From the NCBI GenBank assembly GCA_035531755.1, contig DATKSK010000052.1, forward strand, positions 1 through 35,285: 35,285 nt of DNA. The letters run 5' to 3'. The notes under the pieces were generated by a model that made no database searches, was not told where the DNA came from, and saw nothing but the letters and a program-made list of their open reading frames with translations. Numbering within the stretch: the stretch's first letter is position 1; the number at the start of each line of letters is the position of its first letter. The position numbers were made by a program, and so were the translations under genes. This document shows positions 25,189 to 31,934 of the stretch, in pieces. The DNA comes from Acidimicrobiales bacterium (GTDB lineage Bacteria > Actinomycetota > Acidimicrobiia > Acidimicrobiales > UBA8190).

Positions 25189-25352
25189 TTCCCTGGTCGC
25201 ACGGGCCGGAGTCCTGTTCCGCCGCGCAGCGTCCTGTTCCGATTGGGGGACGGCTCGCACTAGGCTTGCCAACGGGTTGGCGGAGCAGGAGCCGAGCGGA
25301 ACCGGGGGGACTCGCGGTGTCAGCCAGTGCGCAGCCGCTCTCCGAGGAGAGC
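25189..25352 (+). repeat. Duplicated promoter/leader/5'-coding segment, copy B
   Basis: This is the partner of 15451-15620. Both copies end in a short coding start, here GTGTCAGCC at 25317. Beyond about 13 codons the similarity to the permease gene stops, and after the short frame ends the two-domain GT2 begins. The segment looks like the 5' part of an exporter permease gene placed in front of a different gene. Confidence 0.85.
25261..25266 (+). promoter_or_regulatory. TAGGCT -10-like box of the GT2/sulfotransferase operon
   Basis: This is the counterpart of TAGGAT at 15526 within the duplicated leader. It lies 51 bp before the short frame at 25317. The -35 is not clear. Confidence 0.45.
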
Positions 25353-25427
25353 GGACGGGTCGTTGTGTGCCGGTCGGGAAGCTCGCCCGACCGTGTCGTG
25401 TGCCGGTCGGGCGGGGACCCGTCCTGA
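25317..25427 (+). CDS. 36-codon leader frame, remnant of an exporter permease N-terminus
   Basis: It begins at a GTG with the same GGGGGGA ribosome-binding site, 7 bases upstream, as the permease gene. The first residues, MSASAQPLSEESG, match the permease start MSAITAPLSGEEG. The rest includes VVCRSG twice and has no known domain. It ends 8 bp before the GT2 start at 25436, so translation of it could feed the GT2 gene. It may be a functional leader peptide or only a scar. Confidence 0.45.
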   Translation: MSASAQPLSEESGRVVVCRSGSSPDRVVCRSGGDPS

Positions 25428-25435
25428 CCCCCGCC

Positions 25436-27346
25436 GTGACTCCCGGTCTCGACGGCGTGACCGCCGTCGTGGTGACCCACCTCCGGCCCCGGCTGGCCGG
25501 CGCCACGGTGCGGTCACTGCTCGACGTGGAGGGCTTCGCCCCCCGGCAGGTGGTGGTCGTGGTGAACGGCGAGGGCGGTCTCGACGACCCCGAGCTGGAG
25601 CGAGCCGTGCGCATGGTGCGCCTGCCGTCCAACACCGGGCCCGCCGGCGGCTTCCGTGCCGGGCTGGTCGAGGCCTTCGCCGACGCCACCACCAGGTGGG
25701 CGTACCTGTGCGAGGACGACATGGTGTTGCTGCACCTGCCCGTGCCGCGGGTGGCCGGGCTCCTGGCCCGGGTGCAGGACCGCGCGCGCACCGGGGTCGA
25801 CGCCGGGCGCCGCGTGGGCGCGGTGACCGCGTTCGGGCGCGTGTTCGTCCCCCGGTCGGGCCACACCGTCAACACCGTCCCCCGGCGCGGCCAACCCGGG
25901 GACTTGGCCCCGGTCGACGTCACGACGTGGGGCGCGACACTCGTGTCGCGCGACGTGGTGGACGTCGGCGCGCTGCCCGACCCCGACCTGTTCTTCGGGT
26001 TCGAGGACTTCGACTTCTACTGCCGCGTGCGCGCCGCGGGGCTCTCGGTGCTCGTGGACGTGCCCTGTGCCCGGCGGGTGGCGCACCGCCAGACCCTGGC
26101 CGGCCGCGACGCCGCGCTGCGCGACCATCGACCCGTCGACGCCGACGAGCCGTGGCGCGCCTACTACCAGGCCCGGAATTTCTTCGCCCTCGCTCGCCGC
26201 CACGGCCGGCGGAGCTGGCTGGCCTGGCACCTCGTGTACTCGGTGCGGCGGTTCCAGCTCGCCTCGGGCACCCCCGAACGCCTCGCCATCGTGCGGGGGT
26301 TCCTCGACGGGGCCCGGGGGAGGCTCGGGATCGAGCCCCGGTACCGGCGCCAGGTCGGGGAGCGGGCGCTCTCCGCCGCCGGCTCGACAGACGCCGTCGG
26401 CGGCGTCGGCACTGCGGGCACTGCGGGCACTGCCGACACTGCGGTGGGAACCGACGCCACGCGCGGGACCGGCACCCCCGTCCCGGCGCGGGAGCTGGGG
26501 CCCGCGGTGGTGGCGCTGGTCCTGTCGCACAACGCGCCCCGCTCGCTGGCGCGGTGCCTGGAGGCGATCGCCGCGCAGACGGTGCCGCCCGGCGAGGTCG
26601 TGGTGGTGGACAACGCCAGCGAGCCGCCGGTGCAGGCCGGCGCGCTCCGTGCGGCCCTCGGCCCCGGCGCCCCCCCCGTGTCGGTGGTGCGCTCGGACAC
26701 CAACGGCGGTCCCGCCGGTGGCTGGGCCCTCGCCTTCGAGGAGCTCCTGGCCCGACCCGACGACTTCGCCTGGGTGCTCGACGACGACATCCTCCCCGAC
26801 CCCGAGTGCCTCGAGACGTTGCTCGGCGAGGCCGGCACGGACCCCAAGGCGGCGTTCTGCTTCCCCCGTGCCGTGCAGCCCGACGGCTCGGTCGGCGAGT
26901 GGGGATCGTGGTGCGGCTTCGTCGTCTCGCGCCACATCGTGGAGCAGGTGGGCGTCCCGCGCGCCGAGCTGTTCTGGTGGGCCGAGGACAACGAGTACTG
27001 CCACTGGCGCATCCCGCAGGCCGGGTACCCGCGCCGGCTCGTGGACGGGGCCGTGGTCCAGCACGACGCCGTGCGCCAGGGGGCCCGGGTCCCGCTCTGG
27101 AAGTACTACTACGAGGCCCGCAACATGCTGTACCTCCACCTGCACGTCATGCACCGCGTCGGGTGGTACCCGCGCAACGTGACCAAGCTGGTGGCCCGGG
27201 CCGTGCTGCGCGAGCGCGGCCGGCGCATGGCGTGTCTCCGGACCATCGTGCTCGGCCTCTCCGACGGCGCCATGGGCAGGCTGGGCATCCGCTTCCCGGT
27301 GGACCCCATGCGCGAGCAGACGACCCCGGCGCGCGCCGCGCCCTGA
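25436..27346 (+). CDS. Two-domain glycosyltransferase family 2 protein
   Basis: The 636-residue protein carries two GT2-like modules. Module 1 has VTAVVVTHLRPRLAGATVRSL, NTGPAGGFRAGL and CEDDMVL. Module 2 has VALVLSHNAPRSLARCLEAI, NGGPAGGWALAF and LDDDILPDP, with WWAEDNEYCHWRI as the later acidic motif. Each ends with an ARN segment (ARNFFALARRHG, ARNMLYLHLHVMH) and a G..GRLGI motif, so the gene arose by internal duplication. NxGPAGG and DDD/EDD with W-x-x-D resemble galactofuranosyl- and rhamnosyltransferase-type GT2 enzymes. A Thr/Ala/Gly linker joins the modules. The GTG at 25436 is inferred from the first beta strand; a GTG at 25400 is possible. The first gene of a six-gene rightward operon that continues with sulfotransferases. 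Confidence 0.85.
   Translation: MTPGLDGVTAVVVTHLRPRLAGATVRSLLDVEGFAPRQVVVVVNGEGGLDDPELERAVRMVRLPSNTGPAGGFRAGLVEAFADATTRWAYLCEDDMVLLHLPVPRVAGLLARVQDRARTGVDAGRRVGAVTAFGRVFVPRSGHTVNTVPRRGQPGDLAPVDVTTWGATLVSRDVVDVGALPDPDLFFGFEDFDFYCRVRAAGLSVLVDVPCARRVAHRQTLAGRDAALRDHRPVDADEPWRAYYQARNFFALARRHGRRSWLAWHLVYSVRRFQLASGTPERLAIVRGFLDGARGRLGIEPRYRRQVGERALSAAGSTDAVGGVGTAGTAGTADTAVGTDATRGTGTPVPARELGPAVVALVLSHNAPRSLARCLEAIAAQTVPPGEVVVVDNASEPPVQAGALRAALGPGAPPVSVVRSDTNGGPAGGWALAFEELLARPDDFAWVLDDDILPDPECLETLLGEAGTDPKAAFCFPRAVQPDGSVGEWGSWCGFVVSRHIVEQVGVPRAELFWWAEDNEYCHWRIPQAGYPRRLVDGAVVQHDAVRQGARVPLWKYYYEARNMLYLHLHVMHRVGWYPRNVTKLVARAVLRERGRRMACLRTIVLGLSDGAMGRLGIRFPVDPMREQTTPARAAP
26411..26446 (+). repeat. 9-bp tandem repeat in the inter-domain linker
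   Basis: Four units (ACTGCGGGC twice, then two variants) encode Thr-Ala-Gly/Asp/Val steps between the two GT2 modules. It keeps frame and would vary linker length only. Confidence 0.8.
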
Positions 27347-27349
27347 GCC

Positions 27350-28381
27350 GTGGCGCCCGATCCCGGCACCGGGTCCAGCGCGCCGCGAGCCGCCGGCGAG
27401 GCGCGCCCCACCCCGAACCTGTTCATCGTGGGGGCGCCGAAGTCCGGCACCACCGCGCTCGCCACCTACCTGGGCAGCCACCCCGACGTGTTCGTGGCGG
27501 GGAAGGAGCTGACCTACTTCGGCGGCGACCTCGTCTTCCGGACCCGCAAGGGCGGCCGGTGGCAGATCGGCTACGACGCCTATCTGGGTTGGTTCGCGGA
27601 GCACGGTGCCGCCCGCTACCGCGCCGATCGGTCGGTCTTCTACCTCTACTCCTCGCAGGCGGCCGCCGAGATCCGCGCCTACGACCCCGACAGCCGCGTC
27701 GTCGCCCTGCTGCGCAACCCGGTCGACCAGATGCACTCGCAGCACAGCGAGATGCTGTTCCAGGGCGAGGAGGACATCGCGTCGTTCGGGGAGGCGGTGG
27801 CGGCCGAGGAGGCCCGCCGCCGCGGCGAGCGCGTGCCGCCGGGGTGCCAGAAGGTGTTCGGGCTCCTCTACCGTGACATCGCCCGCTATGGCGAGCAGGT
27901 CGAGCGCTACTTCTCCGCGTTCGGTCGCGACCGCGTGTGCGTGGTGCTCTACGACGACCTCGTGGCGGACGCCGACGCCGCCTACGGTCAGGTCCTGCGG
28001 TTCCTCGACGTCGACGCCGCCCACCGGCCCGAGTTCGGCGTGGTGAACGCCAACAAGGTGGTCCGCAGCCCGCGCGTGCGCGACCTCCTGCGCCATGCGC
28101 CGCCCGGGATCCGTCGGGTCGGTCGCCTGGTGGTCCCCGACGAGCACGCCCGGGCCGCCCTGCGGCGCCGCCTGCACACGCTCAACACCCGCCGCCAGGC
28201 CCGGCCGCCCATGGACCCCGAGCTGCGTGGCCGCCTGACCGCCGAGCTCGCCCCCGACATCCGCAGGCTCGAGGCCCTCCTCGACCGCGATCTCGGTGCC
28301 TGGCTGGCGCCCGCCGGCGGTGGCGCCGGTCCGGGCCGGGCGCCGCGCCCCGGCATCACCCTCGACGGACGGGCCCGATGA
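27350..28381 (+). CDS. Sulfotransferase 2
   Basis: The 343-residue protein shows a textbook PAPS-binding pair. FIVGAPKSGTTALATYLGSH near residues 24-43 is the 5'-phosphate loop. VVALLRNPVDQMHSQHSEML near 117-136 is the 3'-phosphate segment with its Arg and Ser. YADDL-like VVLYDDLVAD follows near 196. This pattern matches heparan-type and bacterial glycan sulfotransferases. It would add sulfate to a sugar hydroxyl or amine; the deacetylase in the locus could supply free amines, but that is speculation. GTG at 27350 lies 3 bp after the GT2 stop, so the two are coupled. The last 20 residues are Gly/Pro/Arg-rich. Confidence 0.92.
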   Translation: MAPDPGTGSSAPRAAGEARPTPNLFIVGAPKSGTTALATYLGSHPDVFVAGKELTYFGGDLVFRTRKGGRWQIGYDAYLGWFAEHGAARYRADRSVFYLYSSQAAAEIRAYDPDSRVVALLRNPVDQMHSQHSEMLFQGEEDIASFGEAVAAEEARRRGERVPPGCQKVFGLLYRDIARYGEQVERYFSAFGRDRVCVVLYDDLVADADAAYGQVLRFLDVDAAHRPEFGVVNANKVVRSPRVRDLLRHAPPGIRRVGRLVVPDEHARAALRRRLHTLNTRRQARPPMDPELRGRLTAELAPDIRRLEALLDRDLGAWLAPAGGGAGPGRAPRPGITLDGRAR

Positions 28382-29247
28382 CCGCGCCGGGGCCGGGACC
28401 CGGCGTCGTGGTCCTCGGGATGCACCGCAGCGGGACGTCGGCGGTGAGCCGGGTCCTCAACCTCCTGGGCGCCGACATCGGCCCCGCCGACGACCTGCTC
28501 ACCGAGTACGACAACCCCGGCGGGCACTGGGAGAGCAAAGCCCTGGTGGCGTGCAACGACCGCATCCTGGCCGCCTACGGGCGGTCGTGGGACTTCCCCC
28601 CGTGGCTGGCCCCGGGATGGGAGCACACCGAGCGGGCCACGCGCCTGCTGCCCGACCTGGCCGAGACGTTCGCGGCGGTCTACACGGGCGGCCCCTGGGT
28701 GTGGAAGGACCCGCGCACCTGCCTGACGTTCCCGCTGTGGCGTCGGGTGCTCGGCGACGGGGCCCGGGTCGTGCTCGTGCTGCGTGACCCCGGTGCGGTG
28801 GTGGCCTCGGTAAGGCGCCGCGACGGGATCCCGGCGTTCTACGGCGTGGGCCTGTGGCAGCACTACGTCCGGGCGTCGGTGGCGGCGTCGCGGGGCCTGC
28901 CCGTGGTCTGCCTGCGCTTCGAGGACCTGGTGGCCGCACCCGCGGAGACGGTGGCGACCCTCGCCGGCGACCTGCGGGCCCTCGGGGTGGACCTGGGCGG
29001 CGACCCGGGCGTGGCTGCCCGGGCGCTCGAGGGCCAGCTCGTGCACGGCGCCGCGCCCACGCCGACGGTCCGGCGGCTCACGGCGTCCACGCTGCGCGTG
29101 CTGCAGTCACTGCCGCGTCGCAGCGACGACTTCCAGCCCCCGACGTGGCGCGAGCCGCGCTGGGTGCGGCCCGTGCTCCTCGCCTACCGCGGCCCGTGGG
29201 CCGTGCGGGCGCGCGTCGGCCACCCCCTGCGCCCGGGGTTCGCGTGA
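28378..29247 (+). CDS. Sulfotransferase-family protein 3
   Basis: This 289-residue protein has the loop LGMHRSGTSAVSRVLNLLGA (13-32), the 5'-phosphate site. GPWVWKDPRTCLTFPLWRRV and VVLVLRDPGAVVASVRRRDG follow; the second is the 3'-phosphate segment. VCLRFEDLVAAP is typical of the fold. It starts with ATG inside the stop of sulfotransferase 2 (ATGA overlap). It is clearly a duplicate of the next gene: both share GMHRSGTSA, WVWKDPRT and the R(D/N)P segment in the same order. Substrate unknown. Confidence 0.85.
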   Translation: MTAPGPGPGVVVLGMHRSGTSAVSRVLNLLGADIGPADDLLTEYDNPGGHWESKALVACNDRILAAYGRSWDFPPWLAPGWEHTERATRLLPDLAETFAAVYTGGPWVWKDPRTCLTFPLWRRVLGDGARVVLVLRDPGAVVASVRRRDGIPAFYGVGLWQHYVRASVAASRGLPVVCLRFEDLVAAPAETVATLAGDLRALGVDLGGDPGVAARALEGQLVHGAAPTPTVRRLTASTLRVLQSLPRRSDDFQPPTWREPRWVRPVLLAYRGPWAVRARVGHPLRPGFA

Positions 29248-30206
29248 GCGGCCCGGCGGGGGTGGCGGCCCCCCGGCCGCGCGGCGGCGCCCCGTGGCGC
29301 CGCACGACGCCTCGGGGCGTGCTCGTGCTCGGCATGCACCGCAGCGGCACGTCGGCGGCCACGCGCCTGGTCAACCTCCTCGGTCCCGCCACCTGCGCGC
29401 CCGGCGACATGGTGCGCGGGCCGTGGAACCCGAGCGGCCACTTCGAGAGCCGCTCGCTCATGCACCTGAACAACGCCTTGCTCACCCAGATGGGGCGGAC
29501 GTGGTGGTACCCGCCGCCGGCGGGCGCGGACTACGACGCCGTGGCCGCCGGGATCACCACGACGCCGGCCCAGGGCCGGCGGGCCTTCCGCCGCGCCCAT
29601 CGCTCCGAGCCGTGGGTGTGGAAGGACCCGCGCACCTCGGTGCTCCTGCCCTTCTGGCGGCGCGCCCTGGGCCCCCGGCTGGCCGCCGTGGTCGTGGTGC
29701 GCAACCCCCTCGAGGTGGCCAGGTCCCTGCAGCGTCGCCACGGGCTGCCCGTGGCCTTCGGCGTGGCCCTGTGGGAGCGCTACAACCGCCTGATCCTCGC
29801 CCACAGCGCGGGCATGCCCGTGCTGGTGACGCGCTACGCCGACCTGGTGGCCGACGCCGCCGGCTGGGCGGCGGGCACGCGGGACTTCCTGGCCGGACTG
29901 GGCATGCACCTGGCGCCCGACGACGCCGCGGTGGGGGACTTCGTCGACCCCGAGCTGCGCCACAGCGCGTTCTCGCGTGACGACGTGGCCGACGCCGCTC
30001 CCGAGGCGCTGGCGCTCGCCGACGCCCTCGAGTCCGCCGCCGGCCCGAACGCCTGCTTCGCCCCCCCGAGCCTCCCGCCCGAGCCTGCCGGCGTGGGAGC
30101 CGCCCTCGACACGGTCGGGCCCGGACGCGAGCCCGACTGGCGCCCGCCCCCGTGGGCGGCCGATGCCCGGGGGGCGCCGGCCGCCGGGACGGACTGCCAG
30201 CCGTGA
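29244..30206 (+). CDS. Sulfotransferase-family protein 4
   Basis: The 320-residue protein has LGMHRSGTSAATRLVNLLG at 29-47, WVWKDPRTSVLLPFWRRAL, and VVVVRNPLEVARSLQRRHG as the 3'-phosphate segment, then VLVTRYADLVADAA. It is a tandem paralogue of the preceding gene, with an extra Gly/Pro/Arg-rich N-terminus of about 25 residues and a Pro-rich C-terminus. GTG at 29244 overlaps the previous stop (GTGA). The pair may sulfate two different positions. Confidence 0.85.
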   Translation: MSGPAGVAAPRPRGGAPWRRTTPRGVLVLGMHRSGTSAATRLVNLLGPATCAPGDMVRGPWNPSGHFESRSLMHLNNALLTQMGRTWWYPPPAGADYDAVAAGITTTPAQGRRAFRRAHRSEPWVWKDPRTSVLLPFWRRALGPRLAAVVVVRNPLEVARSLQRRHGLPVAFGVALWERYNRLILAHSAGMPVLVTRYADLVADAAGWAAGTRDFLAGLGMHLAPDDAAVGDFVDPELRHSAFSRDDVADAAPEALALADALESAAGPNACFAPPSLPPEPAGVGAALDTVGPGREPDWRPPPWAADARGAPAAGTDCQP

Positions 30207-30223
30207 TCGGCCCCCTCCCGCTC

Positions 30224-30261
30224 CCGCTCATGTCACCGCGCCCCGCTCATGTCACCGCGCC
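30224..30261. repeat. 19-bp perfect tandem duplication
   Basis: Copies at 30224-30242 and 30243-30261 are identical (CCGCTCATGTCACCGCGCC). They lie in the 73-bp gap between sulfotransferase 4 and the methyltransferase, just before the ribosome-binding G-run. Confidence 0.85.
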
Positions 30262-30279
30262 CCCGGGGGGATGCCGCCC

Positions 30280-31080
30280 ATGGACCTGATCGAGCGGAGC
30301 GGGGGCGTGACCCGCCGCCACCCCTGGGAGATCGCCCGCGCCACCTTCTTCCTCCGACTGGTCGAGCGGCTGGGGACGCTCGCCACGACCGACAGCTGGC
30401 TCGACGTCGGCGCCGGGGACGCCTGGTTCGCGCAGCAGCTGCGCGCCGTGCTCCCACCGGCGGCCCGGTTGGCGTGCTGGGACGTGCACTACCCGGCGGA
30501 CGGCCCCGAGGTCGCCACCGGCACCACGGGCATCGAGTTCAGCGCGCAGCGGCCCGGCGGCGTCTTCGGGGGGGTCCTCATGCTCGACGTGGTCGAACAC
30601 GTCGAGGACGACACCGCGTTCGTGCGCGAGGTCGTCGACGGCTCGCTCGCCCCCGGGGGCTGGGTCCTCGTGAGCGTGCCCGCGTACCAGGGCCTCTTCA
30701 GCGAGCACGACCGCGCCCTGAAGCACTTCCGCCGGTACTCGCCCGACGCCATCCGGACCGTGCTCGAGTCCGCCGGCCTGGCGGTGCAGGCGCGCGGCGG
30801 CCTGTTCCACGGCCTGCTCCCCGCCCGTGCCGCGCAGGTCCTGCGCGAGCGGCTCCGGCCGCCGCACCCCACGTCGACCGGGCGCGTGTCGCCGGACGGG
30901 CGCGAACCGTCGACGGGGATCGGGGACTGGCGGGGCGGGCCGCGCCTGACGACGGCCCTGACGGCCGTGCTCGGCGCCGACACCCGGGTCTCGCTCGCCC
31001 TGGCCACGCGGCGCCTGGCGCCGTTGCCGGGCCTGAGCACGTGGGCGTTCTGCCGTCGACGGGAACCGGGGCCCCGGTGA
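30280..31080 (+). CDS. SAM-dependent methyltransferase (class I)
   Basis: The 266-residue protein has WLDVGAGDAWFAQQL as motif I and VLMLDVVEHVEDDTAFVREV as the motif II region. GGWVLVSVPAYQGLFSEHD is followed by LKHFRRYSPDAI. The HDxxxxHFRRYS signature is frequent in methyltransferases next to DPM1-like GT2 genes in actinobacterial surface loci. I chose the ATG at 30280, nine bases after GGGGGG; an ATG at 30271 is in frame. Its stop overlaps the GT2 start. It may methylate a lipid-linked sugar; substrate unproven. Confidence 0.82.
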   Translation: MDLIERSGGVTRRHPWEIARATFFLRLVERLGTLATTDSWLDVGAGDAWFAQQLRAVLPPAARLACWDVHYPADGPEVATGTTGIEFSAQRPGGVFGGVLMLDVVEHVEDDTAFVREVVDGSLAPGGWVLVSVPAYQGLFSEHDRALKHFRRYSPDAIRTVLESAGLAVQARGGLFHGLLPARAAQVLRERLRPPHPTSTGRVSPDGREPSTGIGDWRGGPRLTTALTAVLGADTRVSLALATRRLAPLPGLSTWAFCRRREPGPR

Positions 31081-31934
31081 GCGCGCCGGGTCCCACGGTC
31101 GTCGTGGTGCCGTGCTTCAACGAGGAGCGGCGGCTCGACGAGCGCGCCTTCACGGACCTCGTGGCCGGCGACGAGGTCCGCCTGGTCTTCGTGGACGACG
31201 GCTCCACCGACGCCACGGGGCGCGTCCTCGACCGGCTGGCGGCGGGCTGCGAGGGGATCGAGGTGGTGAGCCTGGCGGCCAACACCGGCAAGGCCGAAGC
31301 GGTCCGGCGCGGGCTGCTGGTGGCCGTCCGGGGCGGGGCCGGCACCGTCGGCTACTACGACGCCGACCTGGCCACCCCGCCGGCCGAGCTCCTGCGGCTC
31401 ACGCGCCAGCTGCACGCCCGGCCCGAGCTGGCCGGGGTGTTCGGGAGCCGGGTGGCCCGGCTCGGCAGCTCCATCGAGCGCAAGGCGCTGCGCCACTACC
31501 TGGGGCGGGCCTATGCCACGGTGGCGTCGATCGCCCTCGGCGTGACGGTGTACGACACGCAGTGCGGGGCGAAGGTGTTCCGTGTCACCGACACCCTGGT
31601 CGCCGCGCTCGCCGAGCCCTTCCGGACGTCGTGGGCCTTCGACGTCGAGCTGCTCGACCGGTTGCTGCACGGGAGCGGCGACGTGCCCGGTGTCCCGGTG
31701 ACGCGTTTCCTCGAGGTGCCCCTCGAGACATGGCGCGACGTCACGGGCTCGAAACTGCGGGTGGCCCCGGCGTTCGACGCCTTCGTGGACCTCGTGACGA
31801 TCGCCCGCCGGCGCGCCCGGCGATCGCGCCCGCCCGGCGGGCCCGGGCCGGGCACCGCCGGCACGGTCAGGGCGCTGCGACCGCGGCCGGGCTCGGGGGA
31901 GCGCCGGGCGACGCCCGGCGACGTCGGGACGTGA
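31077..31934 (+). CDS. DPM1/ALG5-like GT2 (polyprenyl-phosphate glycosyltransferase)
   Basis: The 285-residue protein has VVVVPCFNEERRLDE, VFVDDGSTDAT, and YYDADLATPPAELL with the DAD metal site. DTQCGAKVF matches the DTQCGxK(L/V)F hallmark of dolichyl/polyprenyl-phosphate sugar synthases. SWAFDVELL and PLETWRDVTGSKLR complete the family pattern. It should make a polyprenyl-phosphate-linked monosaccharide on the cytoplasmic face. Such carriers feed GT-C enzymes, and a YfhO-type gene lies directly next to it on the other strand. CsbB-type relatives carry two C-terminal membrane spans; none is visible here. GTG at 31077 overlaps the previous stop. Its last 68 bp overlap the convergent YfhO gene. 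Confidence 0.9.
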   Translation: MSAPGPTVVVVPCFNEERRLDERAFTDLVAGDEVRLVFVDDGSTDATGRVLDRLAAGCEGIEVVSLAANTGKAEAVRRGLLVAVRGGAGTVGYYDADLATPPAELLRLTRQLHARPELAGVFGSRVARLGSSIERKALRHYLGRAYATVASIALGVTVYDTQCGAKVFRVTDTLVAALAEPFRTSWAFDVELLDRLLHGSGDVPGVPVTRFLEVPLETWRDVTGSKLRVAPAFDAFVDLVTIARRRARRSRPPGGPGPGTAGTVRALRPRPGSGERRATPGDVGT

